Assembly: GCF_003261635.1 (NCBI RefSeq)
Contig: NZ_QFXK01000039.1
Location: forward strand, 372,001 to 436,000
Direction of reading: 5' to 3'
DNA from: Kribbella monticola
GTDB lineage: Bacteria; Actinomycetota; Actinomycetes; Propionibacteriales; Kribbellaceae
Length of the DNA: 64,000 nt
Shown here: positions 1 through 8,612 of the stretch, piece after piece
How the letters are laid out: each line of letters begins with the position of its first letter
How positions within the stretch are numbered: position 1 is the first letter of the stretch
Notes under the pieces: model-generated
What the model saw: the letters and a program-made list of their open reading frames with translations, nothing else
Databases searched by the model: none
Told to the model about the DNA's origin: nothing
Made by a program: the position numbers and the translations under genes

Positions 1-1526
1 GCTGCTGGGCGGGCACCCGTGGTGGCGACATTGCGGTAGGACTCTGCCAACGCGAGCTTGGCACCCGTGTACGGGTCGAGCTTGGCGAAGCGGCCGTTGC
101 AGTCGGTGGAGACCGCGACACCGAGGCCGCTGGTCTCGTCGACCCGGATCATCCCGCTGTCCTCGGGCTGCGAGAGCACCGAGTTGCCGAGCACGTACCG
201 GTCGTACTGGTCGGTGACCCAGGACTTGTCGCACAGGTTCGGCGAGGCGATCAGCTTCAGCAGGGTGTCCCGGAGCTCCGCACCGGTGGTTGCCCGCGGC
301 AACTTCTCGGCGCCGTCGGCCTGCAGGGCGTCCATCCAGTCCGGCCGCGCGTACGGGCGCTCGTAGACCGGACCCTCGTGCGCGACGGTCCGCGGCGGTA
401 CGTCGACCACTCGCTCGCCGTGCCAGTCGATCTGCAGCCGGCCGGTGTCGGTGACCTCACCGATCACGTCCGCCTGGACGTCCCACTTCTCGCAGATCTT
501 CAGGAACTGCTCGACGTTCTCCGGCGTGACGACCGCCATCATCCGCTCCTGCGACTCGCTCATCAGAATCTCTTCCGGAGCAAGCGAGGCGTCCCGCAGC
601 GGCACCTTGTCGAGCGAGACGAACATGCCGCCGTCACCCGCGCTGGCCAGCTCCGACGTCGCACAGGACAGGCCTGCGCCACCGAGGTCCTGGATGCCCT
701 CGACGATCCGGGCCGCGAACAGCTCGAGCGTGCACTCGATCAGCAGCTTCTCCATGAACGGGTCGCCGACCTGGACGGCGGGGCGCTTCGTCGGCCCACC
801 TTCGGCGAAGGTCTCACTCGCCAGCACCGAGACACCGCCGATGCCGTCGCCGCCGGTCTTCGCGCCGTACAGGATGATCTGGTTGCCGATGCCGGTCGCG
901 TTCGCCAGGTGCAGGTCCTCGTGCCGCATCACGCCGACGCAGAGCGCGTTGACCAGCGGGTTGCCCAGGTACGTCGCGTCGAAGACGACCTCGCCGCCGA
1001 TGTTCGGCAGGCCGAGGCTGTTGCCGTAGCCGCCGACACCGGACACGATCCCCGGCAGGACGCGCTTGGTGTCCGGCGCGTCCAGCGGCCCGAACCGCAG
1101 CGGGTCCATCACCGCGACCGGGCGGGCACCCATCGCGAGGATGTCGCGGACGATGCCGCCGACCCCGGTCGCCGCGCCCTGGTACGGCTCGACGTACGAC
1201 GGGTGGTTGTGCGACTCGACCTTGAACGTGACGGCGTAGCCCTCACCGATGTCGATCACGCCGGCGTTCTCGCCGATCCCGGCCAGCATCTTGCCGGCCG
1301 GGGTCTCCTGCGGGATGTCGCCGAACTTCTTGAGGTGCACCTTGGACGACTTGTACGAGCAGTGCTCGCTCCACATCACCGAGTACATCGCCAGCTCGCA
1401 GCTGGTCGGCCGCCGGTCCAGGATGTCGCGGATCCGCTGGTACTCGTCCGGCTTCAGCCCGAGCTCCGCCCACGGCTGCTCCACGTCCGGCGTACTGGTC
1501 GCGTTACTGACGGTGTCGGTCGACAC
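1..1526 (-). CDS. purL: Phosphoribosylformylglycinamidine synthase subunit PurL (3' end outside window)
   Basis: PurL is the large, ATP-using subunit of FGAM synthase, which turns FGAR into FGAM in de novo purine synthesis with PurQ (glutaminase) and PurS. The reading frame is open from a GTG at 1526 to the window edge, about 508 residues of a family usually near 740-760. Diagnostic stretches are MWSEHCSYKSSK near the N-terminus, VESHNHPS, the glycine-rich GGVGGIVRDI region and DLGGAGLSCATSE. An AGGAG ribosome site lies 7 nt upstream of the GTG. The start lies inside the end of the upstream membrane-protein gene (23-nt overlap), so the two are probably translated together. It is the last visible gene of a purS-purQ-membrane protein-purL operon. 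Confidence 0.97.
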   Translation of the reverse strand, partial: MSTDTVSNATSTPDVEQPWAELGLKPDEYQRIRDILDRRPTSCELAMYSVMWSEHCSYKSSKVHLKKFGDIPQETPAGKMLAGIGENAGVIDIGEGYAVTFKVESHNHPSYVEPYQGAATGVGGIVRDILAMGARPVAVMDPLRFGPLDAPDTKRVLPGIVSGVGGYGNSLGLPNIGGEVVFDATYLGNPLVNALCVGVMRHEDLHLANATGIGNQIILYGAKTGGDGIGGVSVLASETFAEGGPTKRPAVQVGDPFMEKLLIECTLELFAARIVEGIQDLGGAGLSCATSELASAGDGGMFVSLDKVPLRDASLAPEEILMSESQERMMAVVTPENVEQFLKICEKWDVQADVIGEVTDTGRLQIDWHGERVVDVPPRTVAHEGPVYERPYARPDWMDALQADGAEKLPRATTGAELRDTLLKLIASPNLCDKSWVTDQYDRYVLGNSVLSQPEDSGMIRVDETSGLGVAVSTDCNGRFAKLDPYTGAKLALAESYRNVATTGARPA

Positions 1527-3603
1527 TTGATGACTCCTGAACTAGGTGGGACTCGGGTGAAACGGTAGCTGCCATCAGGTGAGCTACGAGCAGGGGAAGG
1601 GTGAAACCGGCCATGATCGCGGGCAGTGCAACCCCGGCGTCGTTGAGCAACATGCCGACCAGGCCGCAGGTCGACAGGGCGAGCAGGGTCGGCCGGATCA
1701 TCGGCCGGCTGACGTAGTACCGGCGGTAGGTCTCGAACGGGACCTTGTCCGGCCGGACGGTCGCGATCATCGCCAGCACGACGCCGGCGAGCATGAACCA
1801 GCCCGCAGGAGTGTGGAAGAACGCCAGCGACATCTGCAGCTTGCGGATCAGCACATCGCCCACGTCACCGTCGAGCAGTCGCGCTACGAAGGTGCCGAAG
1901 TGGCTGCGCTGGTCCTCGGGTCGCAGGTAGTCGAGGAAGGCGACCGCTGACACCGCGAGCACTCCTGCGACGCCGATACCGATCAGAGCCTTCAGTGAGA
2001 TGCTGCCGCGCCACGTGAGCCAGGCCAGCAGCAGTACTGCGGGTGTCAACGCGATGATGCCGCCGAAGTCGGTTCCCCAGCCCGGCTTGCCGTCCACGAT
2101 GATCGCCAGGCCGCCGATGAGCAGTACTGCGAGCGCAGCCTGCACCCTGCTTCGCTCCAGCAGCTTCTGCGCCACCCAGCCCGCAGTCACGAGCGCAGCG
2201 ACAGCCAGCGTCGCGAAGGTGGAGTTCCCGAAGCCGTAGAAGCGCCCGCCGATCACAGGCCCGTCCGCGAACATACTGCCGAACTGCAGCGGAGTCCCCA
2301 GCACCCCGTCGACCAGCAAGATCACGTACGCGGCCAACAGGATCCCCAGTCCGGCGTACTGCTTCAAGAACACCTTCGCGACTCCGGCGAACAACGCGCT
2401 GATGCCCAACACCACGCAGTACAAGGAGAAACCGGGCGACGGCCACCGCCACCAGACAGTTGCCGTGGACAAGAACACCGCGATGAAGAACCCGCCCTGC
2501 GCCAGCATGGTGAACTCACTCGTACTACGTGCCCGCCGGCTCCTGGTGATCAGGAACCAGCCGAGTGCCGCCAACTGCGCCACCAGCAACGTCATCACGA
2601 CCGCGATCAACACCGGCCGTGGATGCTCGAACCGCTCGTTCGTATCCAGCCGGTCCTCGATCACCGCGGCCGCGTCGGTGTGCTTGTCACCGGCGGCCGT
2701 GATCTCGTTGCCGTCGAGGGGACCAGGCTGCTCCTCTCCGGCGGGGTCCAGTTCCTTCGCCTGGCCGCGGAGGATCGTCGCGGTCACGTCGGTGAGCTGG
2801 ATCAGACCGGGCCTGCGAGTGGAGTCGCTGGTCAGCCAGCGCGCCCCGTCGGCCGGTGGCAGCTGCAGGGCGACCAGCGGCTCCTGGTGCGCGATGGCGA
2901 TCTCCTGGCCGATGCCGACGAGCAGCACCCACGCGTCCGGCGCGGCAGCCTCGGCCTGCTTCACCAACTCGGCGACGCGCTTGCGCGCTTCCTCGCGTCC
3001 CTCGCGCAGCGGCATCGCTCCGGCATCGATGATCGCGTCGCCACAGCTGCCCAGCTTGGTCAGGTCGACGCCGGGCCGCCAATCGCCCACCGTCCCGTCG
3101 GCCCGCGCGACCGCGATCGCGGCGCCTGGCCCGAAACCGCAGACTCCCTGGCGACTCTCGGCCAGCCGGCCCAGCGGAGCGCCGGTGTGGTGCTCCGCCT
3201 GGCGGTCCACATACGTCTGCCAGTCGGAGATCTTGCCGCCTGCAACCGTCGGCAGTTCGCCGCAATCGTCGTCGGGAACACTCCCCCAGGCCCGGGTGCC
3301 GGCGCTGATCGTCAGCCAGCCGTCGACCGGACAGGTGTGCGGGCCGGCCGTCTTCACGGTGATCGAGCCGACGTTCGACTGATCGACGAGCGCGGTCAGG
3401 TCGGCGGACGCCTTGACGTCGTACCAGGTCAGCCCGGCGGCGCCGATCACGATCACCTTCGCCGGCAGCGCCCGCTCAGCCGTCGGCGGCGCGGCGTACG
3501 CAGTACCGGCTGAAGCTGCCGCGAAGAGGGCGAGACCGAGCGCTAGCGTCCGAAGGAACGTGGGGCAGGCCCTGCGGTTCTTCGGACGCAAGCGATGGTT
3601 CAT
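1504..3603 (-). CDS. Integral membrane protein with degenerate alkaline-phosphatase-like ectodomain
   Basis: The protein is 699 aa. A signal peptide or anchor covers about residues 12-38. An extracytoplasmic domain of about 290 residues follows, beginning AKVIVIGAAGLTWYDV and ending with GLIQLTDVTATIL, a layout like the metal-binding core of alkaline-phosphatase-superfamily proteins. I do not see a full set of metal ligands. From about residue 330 onward come roughly ten hydrophobic segments. The start ATG shares one base with the purQ stop (TGATG), and the 3' end overlaps purL by 23 nt, so the gene is embedded in the purine operon. No purine role is known to me. An envelope function is likely, with the operon position giving growth-linked expression. 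Function is unassigned. Confidence 0.8.
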   Translation of the reverse strand: MNHRLRPKNRRACPTFLRTLALGLALFAAASAGTAYAAPPTAERALPAKVIVIGAAGLTWYDVKASADLTALVDQSNVGSITVKTAGPHTCPVDGWLTISAGTRAWGSVPDDDCGELPTVAGGKISDWQTYVDRQAEHHTGAPLGRLAESRQGVCGFGPGAAIAVARADGTVGDWRPGVDLTKLGSCGDAIIDAGAMPLREGREEARKRVAELVKQAEAAAPDAWVLLVGIGQEIAIAHQEPLVALQLPPADGARWLTSDSTRRPGLIQLTDVTATILRGQAKELDPAGEEQPGPLDGNEITAAGDKHTDAAAVIEDRLDTNERFEHPRPVLIAVVMTLLVAQLAALGWFLITRSRRARSTSEFTMLAQGGFFIAVFLSTATVWWRWPSPGFSLYCVVLGISALFAGVAKVFLKQYAGLGILLAAYVILLVDGVLGTPLQFGSMFADGPVIGGRFYGFGNSTFATLAVAALVTAGWVAQKLLERSRVQAALAVLLIGGLAIIVDGKPGWGTDFGGIIALTPAVLLLAWLTWRGSISLKALIGIGVAGVLAVSAVAFLDYLRPEDQRSHFGTFVARLLDGDVGDVLIRKLQMSLAFFHTPAGWFMLAGVVLAMIATVRPDKVPFETYRRYYVSRPMIRPTLLALSTCGLVGMLLNDAGVALPAIMAGFTLPLLVAHLMAATVSPESHLVQESSSVDRHRQ

Positions 3604-4274
3604 CAGGAGGAGACGACGGCCTTGAGAACCGAGGTGAAGAAGCCGAGGCCGTCCGTGCTCGGACCGGTCAGGGTCTCGACGCAGTGCTCCGGGTGCGGCA
3701 TCAGGCCGACCACGTTGCCGCGCTCGTTGCTGATCCCGGCGATGTCGCGGTACGACCCGTTCGGGTTCTCGTCGAGGTAGCGCGCGACCACCAGGCCCTC
3801 GCCCTCGAGCCGGTCCAGGGTGGCCTCGTCGGCGACGAAGGAGCCGTCCTGGTTCTTCAGCACGATGGTGATCTCGTGGTTCGCGTCGTAGTCGCTGGTC
3901 CAGGCGGTGCGGTTGTTCTCGATCCGCAGCGGCTGGTCCTTGCAGATGAACTTGCGGTGGTGGTTCTTGATCAGCGCGCCGGGCAGCAGGTGCGACTCGC
4001 AGAGCACCTGGAAGCCGTTGCAGATCCCGAGCACCGGCAGTCCCTCGCCCGCCTTCTTGATGATGGTCTCCATCACCGGGGCGAACCGCGAGATCGCGCC
4101 GGCGCGCAGATAGTCGCCGTACGAGAAGCCGCCGGGCAGGACCACCGCGTCGACCCCGTGCAGGTCGGCGTCGCCGTGCCAGAGCGCGACCGCCTCGGCA
4201 CCGGCGACCGCGGCCGCCCGGCGGGCGTCGACGTCGTCGAGCGAGCCCGGGAAGGTGACGACTCCGATCTTCAC
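3603..4274 (-). CDS. purQ: Phosphoribosylformylglycinamidine synthase subunit PurQ (glutaminase)
   Basis: PurQ is the class I glutamine amidotransferase subunit that releases ammonia from glutamine for FGAM synthesis by PurL. The protein is 223 aa, full length for the family. The nucleophile elbow GICNGFQ places the catalytic cysteine at residue 85, and the MPHPEH motif supplies His194 and Glu196. The PGGFSYGDYLRAGA oxyanion region is also intact. The ATG overlaps the purS stop by 4 nt (ATGA), and the stop overlaps the next gene's ATG by 1 nt, so all three genes are translationally coupled. Confidence 0.97.
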   Translation of the reverse strand: MKIGVVTFPGSLDDVDARRAAAVAGAEAVALWHGDADLHGVDAVVLPGGFSYGDYLRAGAISRFAPVMETIIKKAGEGLPVLGICNGFQVLCESHLLPGALIKNHHRKFICKDQPLRIENNRTAWTSDYDANHEITIVLKNQDGSFVADEATLDRLEGEGLVVARYLDENPNGSYRDIAGISNERGNVVGLMPHPEHCVETLTGPSTDGLGFFTSVLKAVVSS

Positions 4275-4522
4275 CGGTCGTCCTCGACGTGCAGGGTGTA
4301 GTCCTCGATCACCGGGTTGGCCAGCAGCGTGTCCGCTGCCTTGCGGATCTCGGCGACCTTCTCCTCGGTCGCCTCACCGTCCAGGGTGATCTCGAACCGC
4401 TTGCCCTGACGGACATCGGCCACGCCGTCGAAGCCGAGCCGGCCGAACGCACCGTGCACCGCCTTGCCCTGCGGGTCGAGAATCTCGGGCTTGAGCATGA
4501 CGTCCACGACAACGCGGGCCAC
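4271..4522 (-). CDS. purS: Phosphoribosylformylglycinamidine synthase subunit PurS
   Basis: PurS is the small subunit that bridges PurQ and PurL in the FGAM synthase complex. The protein is 83 aa from a GTG at 4522, with the typical opening VARVVVDVMLKPEILDPQGKAV and a ferredoxin-like alpha/beta pattern. An AGGAG ribosome site 5 nt upstream fixes this start. A longer in-frame extension to 4591 is open but carries no recognisable PurS sequence. This is the first gene of the operon, and its stop overlaps the purQ ATG. Confidence 0.95.
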   Translation of the reverse strand: MARVVVDVMLKPEILDPQGKAVHGAFGRLGFDGVADVRQGKRFEITLDGEATEEKVAEIRKAADTLLANPVIEDYTLHVEDDR

Positions 4523-4600
4523 TGACACTCCTGGTTTCGATGCGGCGCTGACGGGCTGAATCCTACCGACCGCCGCCTCGGACTCCCGCATCGGCGACTA

Positions 4601-4637
4601 TTCACTGAGTACATACATCGTGTGTATAGTCGCCGTC
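4601..4637 (+). promoter_or_regulatory. Leaderless promoter with PadR-type inverted repeat
   Basis: A TATAGT -10 box (4625-4630) ends 7 nt before the ATG of the PadR gene, so the transcript should start at or next to the start codon. TTCACT at 4601-4606 is a plausible -35 with an 18-nt spacer. The inverted repeat ATACA-N5-TGTAT (4613-4627) occupies the spacer and runs into the -10 box, the usual place for an autorepressor such as PadR. What is seen is the repeat and the boxes. Binding by PadR is inferred. Confidence 0.6.
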
Positions 4638-5165
4638 ATGGCAACTGCTGAGCTCGTTCTGGGACTGCTGCACCGGGGTCCCGCCCACGGGTACGACGTG
4701 AAGCGCGGGCACGACGCCTGGTTCCCGGACAGCCGGCCGCTCGCGTTCGGCCAGGTGTACACGACGCTGTCCCGGCTCGAGCGCGACGGACTCGTGGAGG
4801 TGGTCGAACGTGGCTCGGAGGGTGGCCCCGAACGCACCGTCTACGGGCTGACCGACAAGGGCCGCGCGCATCTGGCCGACTGGCTGTCCGAGCCGATCCA
4901 GCCCGCCCTGGGCGCGGTCGACGAGATGGTCCGCAAGGTGGTCGCGACCATCCACACCGGTGAGGACGCGACCGCGTTCCTGGCCCGGCAGCGATCCAGC
5001 CACCTGCGCCGGATCCGGGAACTGCGGGCCGCGTCGGCCGACGCCGACGACGACACCCCGGCCCGGCTGGTGCGAGATTTCGTCGCCGTCCACCTGGACG
5101 CCGACCTGCGCTGGCTCGACGGCGCGATGGACCGAATCACCGAGCTGAAGGAGACCCGTCGATGA
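4638..5165 (+). CDS. PadR family transcriptional regulator
   Basis: This is a 175-aa winged-helix repressor. The N-terminal PadR domain (about residues 1-80) has ELVLGLLHRGPAHGYDVKR, the VYTTLSRLERDGLVE recognition and wing region, and the GPERTVYGLTDKG wing. A Vir-type C-terminal helical domain follows. I choose the ATG at 4638 because a -10 box sits 7 nt upstream; an earlier ATG at 4620 would place the operator inside the gene. The stop overlaps the ABC ATPase start (ATGA), giving a PadR-ATPase-permease operon. PadR proteins often control small ABC exporters, so it probably represses itself and the transporter. Confidence 0.9.
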   Translation: MATAELVLGLLHRGPAHGYDVKRGHDAWFPDSRPLAFGQVYTTLSRLERDGLVEVVERGSEGGPERTVYGLTDKGRAHLADWLSEPIQPALGAVDEMVRKVVATIHTGEDATAFLARQRSSHLRRIRELRAASADADDDTPARLVRDFVAVHLDADLRWLDGAMDRITELKETRR

Positions 5166-5842
5166 CCGACCTCGCCCTGGAGCTGCTCCGGGTGGAGTAT
5201 GCCTACCGCCGCGACGTGGCCTTGCGCGGTGTCTCGCTCAAGGTCGAGCCTGGTGAGGTCGTGGCGATCACCGGACCGAGCGGCTGCGGCAAGTCGACTC
5301 TGCTGCACTGCGCCGCCGGCATCCTCCGTCCACAAGCGGGCACTGTCCAACTGGTCGGGCAGAACCTGGCGGACCTTTCCGAAGCGAACCGCACGCGGCT
5401 ACGACGCACGCAAGCGGGCGTGGTCCTGCAGTTCGGGCAGTTGGTGCCTGACCTCACTCTGATCGACAACGTCGCGCTGCCTTTGCTGTTGGAGGGTCAC
5501 GACCGGCAGAGGGCCCGGCGAGCTGCGACCGAGTGGCTGGACCGGGTCGGCGTCGGAGATGACGCCAGTGCGGTGCCAGGCGAGTTGTCAGGCGGGCAGA
5601 ACCAGCGGGCGGCCGTGGCGAGGGCGCTGGTGACCGGACCGGCGATCGTGTTCGCCGACGAGCCCACCGGCAGCCTGGACAGCCTCGCGGGCGAGCAGAT
5701 GATGGAGCTGCTGCTCGCCTCGGTCCGGACCGGTGGAGCCGCCTTGGTGCTGGTCACCCACGACAACATGATCGCCGCGTACGCCGACCGCGAAGTCCGC
5801 CTGCGCGACGGCGTCGTACAGCACGAAGTGGCACTCTCTTGA
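5162..5842 (+). CDS. ABC transporter ATP-binding protein (MacB/LolD-like)
   Basis: This 226-aa cytoplasmic ATPase pairs with the FtsX-like permease encoded next. The Walker A motif GPSGCGKST is at residues 38-46, with a Q-loop (VVLQFGQL), the signature LSGGQNQRAAVARAL, Walker B IVFADEPTGSLD, and the H-loop LVLVTHD. The DEPTGSLD sequence is typical of the MacB/LolD/FtsE class, which drives export or membrane mechanotransmission. The ATG overlaps the PadR stop, and the stop overlaps the TTG start of the permease. The substrate cannot be told from sequence. Confidence 0.92.
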   Translation: MTDLALELLRVEYAYRRDVALRGVSLKVEPGEVVAITGPSGCGKSTLLHCAAGILRPQAGTVQLVGQNLADLSEANRTRLRRTQAGVVLQFGQLVPDLTLIDNVALPLLLEGHDRQRARRAATEWLDRVGVGDDASAVPGELSGGQNQRAAVARALVTGPAIVFADEPTGSLDSLAGEQMMELLLASVRTGGAALVLVTHDNMIAAYADREVRLRDGVVQHEVALS

Positions 5843-7176
5843 ACCTCGCCACCCTCTTCGCACTGGCCCGCCCACGCTCCGCCACCGATCGCACCCGCTT
5901 CCGCTTGCTGGCGGCCACCATCGCCATCGCCGGCGCGTTCCTGCTGGCGGCGTGGCGCATCAAGCGCCTCGGCCTCGGTGACTACTACGTCTCGGCCAAG
6001 TACAGCGACTACATCCAAGAGTCCGGCATCCGCAGCGGCGTCGTCTTTGCTGCCGTCCTGCTATCCCTGGCCTCCTGCTTGCTCGCGTTCCAGGCGTTGA
6101 AGCTCGGTACTGCGGCGCGCGATCGCCGGCTGGCCGCGTTCCGCCTGGCCGGCGCGACGCCGAACCAGGTCCGTGGTCTCGGCGCGGTCGACGCCGGGCT
6201 CGCCGGTCTCATCGGCGGTCTCCTCGCCGGTCCGCTGTATCTCCTGCTGACGCTGGCGATCCAGGCCCTGCCCCGGACGGCCCGGATGCTGCCACCCGCC
6301 AACTCGGTGGACCTGGCGACCTGGCCGATCGTGGTCGTCGTACTGACTGCCGCTGCGGCTGCAGTCGGTGCTCTGCTCGGGCGCGGTGTGATCTCGGAAC
6401 CACGAGAGAGGCCGGCAAAGGCCCCTCGCGTCACCCGGGCGGCCGTTGTCGGCGCCGTCGGGATCGGACTCGTGCTGGTGAGTCACCTCATCAGGGAGCA
6501 GTACAGCGCAGCCCTGGTCCCACTGGGACTGGGTCTGGTCCTGGTTTGCCTCGCGAGCCCCACATTGCTGATCGCCTGGCAGGGCAACCTGCTGGAGCGA
6601 TCGAGCGACCCACTGAAGGTGCTGGCCGGAGGACGTCTGCTGCGCACAGCGCGTCCGCACGGACGAACCCTTGCTCTGCTGGTTCTGTGCGGCGCGGCAG
6701 TCGGCTTCGTGGCCGCCATGGCGGTCGACCTGCTCCGGTCCAAGAACTTGTACGACGTTGGTTTCCACGTACCCGGGCTGGTGTTCGCGGCGGGCGCCGC
6801 TGTGTTCACGGCACTGATCGCGGGCGTCTCTCTGCTCGCCGGGACGGCCGACGACCTGTTGGACCAGCGTCGCCAGTTGGCCGCTCTGAACGTCCTCGGT
6901 GTCGGAGAGGCGCAGCTGCGCACCTCCGTGCGCTACCAGCTGGCGGCGAGCATCACCTGGGCCGCTGCCTCCGGCCTCCTGATCGGCGGCCTGCTGTTCG
7001 CGGATCTCTCGGCGCGCGAGATTCGCCCGCCCGATCAAACCATCGGACTGCTGGTGACCGTTGGCGTGACCTTTGTGGGCGGTGCGCTGGCCTGGCTGAT
7101 CGCGGACGCTGCCGCCTTCCTGCTGCGCGGACATCTGCATGACGCGGTGGCCCCGGAGAACCTGCGGTCGACCTGA
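5839..7176 (+). CDS. FtsX-like ABC transporter permease
   Basis: This 445-aa polytopic protein has about eight hydrophobic segments in two halves, each like an FtsX unit (for example near residues 20-40, 60-82, 125-150, 160-185, then 205-250, 320-345, 365-395 and 400-430). RDRRLAAFRLAGATPNQVRGL after the second segment and the repeat of the same idea, DQRRQLAALNVLGVGEAQL, are the cytoplasmic loops characteristic of FtsX/LolC-type permeases. TTG is the likely start, overlapping the ATPase stop (TTGA). It completes a PadR-regulated exporter with no periplasmic component. The substrate is unknown. Confidence 0.85.
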   Translation: MNLATLFALARPRSATDRTRFRLLAATIAIAGAFLLAAWRIKRLGLGDYYVSAKYSDYIQESGIRSGVVFAAVLLSLASCLLAFQALKLGTAARDRRLAAFRLAGATPNQVRGLGAVDAGLAGLIGGLLAGPLYLLLTLAIQALPRTARMLPPANSVDLATWPIVVVVLTAAAAAVGALLGRGVISEPRERPAKAPRVTRAAVVGAVGIGLVLVSHLIREQYSAALVPLGLGLVLVCLASPTLLIAWQGNLLERSSDPLKVLAGGRLLRTARPHGRTLALLVLCGAAVGFVAAMAVDLLRSKNLYDVGFHVPGLVFAAGAAVFTALIAGVSLLAGTADDLLDQRRQLAALNVLGVGEAQLRTSVRYQLAASITWAAASGLLIGGLLFADLSAREIRPPDQTIGLLVTVGVTFVGGALAWLIADAAAFLLRGHLHDAVAPENLRST

Positions 7177-7251
7177 GCGGTGGTGCTGAGTTCACCCTGG
7201 GGTAGTGCTGGCCTCCCTGATCGGGAAGCTATCTCCGCATAACCTCTAGGC

Positions 7252-7740
7252 ATGTGGGTCTGGCAACTGGCGCTGGCGGTGGGCTTCGGGATCGGGTCCG
7301 CCGTCATCCCCGTGATGAACGCGGAGGCGTACGTCGTGGTCGGCGGCGGCTCCGGCGCGCTGGACCCGGTGGTCGCCGCGATCGGTGTCTCGGTCGGCCA
7401 GACGCTGGGCAAGGTGGCGATGTTCCTCGCGGTCCGCTACCGGCCCGGGTACGCCAAGAAGGTGGCCAAGGAGCCGAAGCCGGTCAACCTCGACACCCGG
7501 CGCGGCCGGTTCGTCCAGTGGAACCGCGACGTCAGCAAACGACTGCTCGACGCCATGAGCGACCGCCGATGGGGCATCCCGGTCACGTTGCTCAGCGCAT
7601 CGGTCGGCATCCCGCCCCTGTACGGCGTGGCGCTGATCGGCGGGGCCAGCCGGATGGGTGTGCTCACCTTCGGCCTCTCGACCCTGGTCGGCAGGCTGGC
7701 CCGCTTCGTCACCCTCGCGCTGGGCGTCGGCCTGTTCTAG
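7252..7740 (+). CDS. Small DedA/VTT-like membrane protein
   Basis: This 162-aa protein has three or four hydrophobic segments. The fold resembles the VTT (SNARE-associated, DedA-like) group: an N-terminal segment with PVMNAEAYVV, a glycine-rich ALDPVVAAIGVSVGQTLGKV helix, and a second VTLLSASVGIPPLYGVALIGGASRMG segment. A TAACCT box (7240-7245) ends 6 nt before the ATG and no Shine-Dalgarno is present, suggesting a leaderless mRNA. Its TAG stop overlaps the purC stop of the opposite strand within a single CTAG (7737-7740). Such proteins are linked to lipid scrambling or membrane homeostasis; the exact role is not known. Confidence 0.7.
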   Translation: MWVWQLALAVGFGIGSAVIPVMNAEAYVVVGGGSGALDPVVAAIGVSVGQTLGKVAMFLAVRYRPGYAKKVAKEPKPVNLDTRRGRFVQWNRDVSKRLLDAMSDRRWGIPVTLLSASVGIPPLYGVALIGGASRMGVLTFGLSTLVGRLARFVTLALGVGLF

Positions 7741-8612
7741 CTGGTGAACGTACGGCCGGTGAGCCGCTCGTAGGCGTCGATGTACGCCGAACGGGTGCGC
7801 TCGATCACCTCGTCGGACAGCGGCGGCGGGGCCTCCCCCGAGTGCCGGTCCCAGCCCGACTCGAACTGCAGCCAGTCGCGCACGATCTGCTTGTCGTACG
7901 ACGGCTGCTGGCGGCCCGGCTGCCACTGGTCCGCCGGCCAGAACCGGCTGGAGTCCGGCGTCAGCACCTCGTCGGCGAGCACGATCGTGCCGTCCGCGCG
8001 GGCGCCGAACTCGAACTTGGTGTCGGCCAGGATGATCCCGCACTGCTCGGCGCGGTCGTGCGCCTCGCGGTAGAGATCGAGGGTCAGCTTCCGCAAGGTG
8101 TCGGCCGTCTCCGCGCCGACGGTGGCCACCACGGCGTCGTACGAGACGTTCTCGTCGTGCTCGCCGAGGTCGGCCTTGGTGGCCGGGGTGAAGATCGGTT
8201 CGTCGAGTCGCGAGCCCTCGACCAGGCCGGCGCCCAGCGGGATGCCACAGACCTCGCCGGTCGCGTTGTAGTCGAGCAGGCCCGAACCGCTCAGGTAGCC
8301 GCGGGCGACACACTCGACCGGGAACATCTCGAGCTTCTCGCAGACCACCGCACGGCCGGCGACCTCGGCCGGTACGTCGGTCGAGATGATGTGGTTCGGC
8401 ACGCCGAGCTGCTCGAACCACCACAGGCTCATCGCGGTGAGCACCTTGCCCTTGTCCGGGATCGGCGTGGACAAGATCCAGTCGAACGCGCTCATCCGGT
8501 CGCTCGCGACCATCAGCAGGTCGCCGGACTCCAGCTCGTACAGGTCCCGGACCTTGCCGGAATGGAGATGCTTCGCACCGGGAATCTCGACGGCCTGCGG
8601 GAGTGTGGTCAC
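7737..8612 (-). CDS. purC: SAICAR synthase PurC
   Basis: PurC joins CAIR and aspartate with ATP to make SAICAR in de novo purine synthesis. The protein is 291 aa. Recognised segments are HLHSGKVRDLYEL (nucleotide-binding start), VECVARGYLSGSGLLDY, ILADTKFEFG and VLADEVLTPDSSRFWP, the last two being PurC signatures. The GTG start overlaps the stop of the upstream flavin monooxygenase gene (GTGA), so purC is probably read through from that gene. The 3' end meets the converging DedA-like gene with overlapping stop codons and no terminator between them. Confidence 0.97.
   Translation of the reverse strand: MTTLPQAVEIPGAKHLHSGKVRDLYELESGDLLMVASDRMSAFDWILSTPIPDKGKVLTAMSLWWFEQLGVPNHIISTDVPAEVAGRAVVCEKLEMFPVECVARGYLSGSGLLDYNATGEVCGIPLGAGLVEGSRLDEPIFTPATKADLGEHDENVSYDAVVATVGAETADTLRKLTLDLYREAHDRAEQCGIILADTKFEFGARADGTIVLADEVLTPDSSRFWPADQWQPGRQQPSYDKQIVRDWLQFESGWDRHSGEAPPPLSDEVIERTRSAYIDAYERLTGRTFTS

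Noticed and set aside
378..1568. Long plus-strand open frame opposite purL
   Set aside because: It is antisense to a clear purL coding frame. Its translation is Arg/Asp/His-rich low-complexity sequence typical of reversed high-GC codons.
2402..3382. Plus-strand 326-codon frame opposite the membrane-protein gene
   Set aside because: The minus strand has a signal peptide, membrane helices and coupling to purQ. The plus frame lacks any of these.
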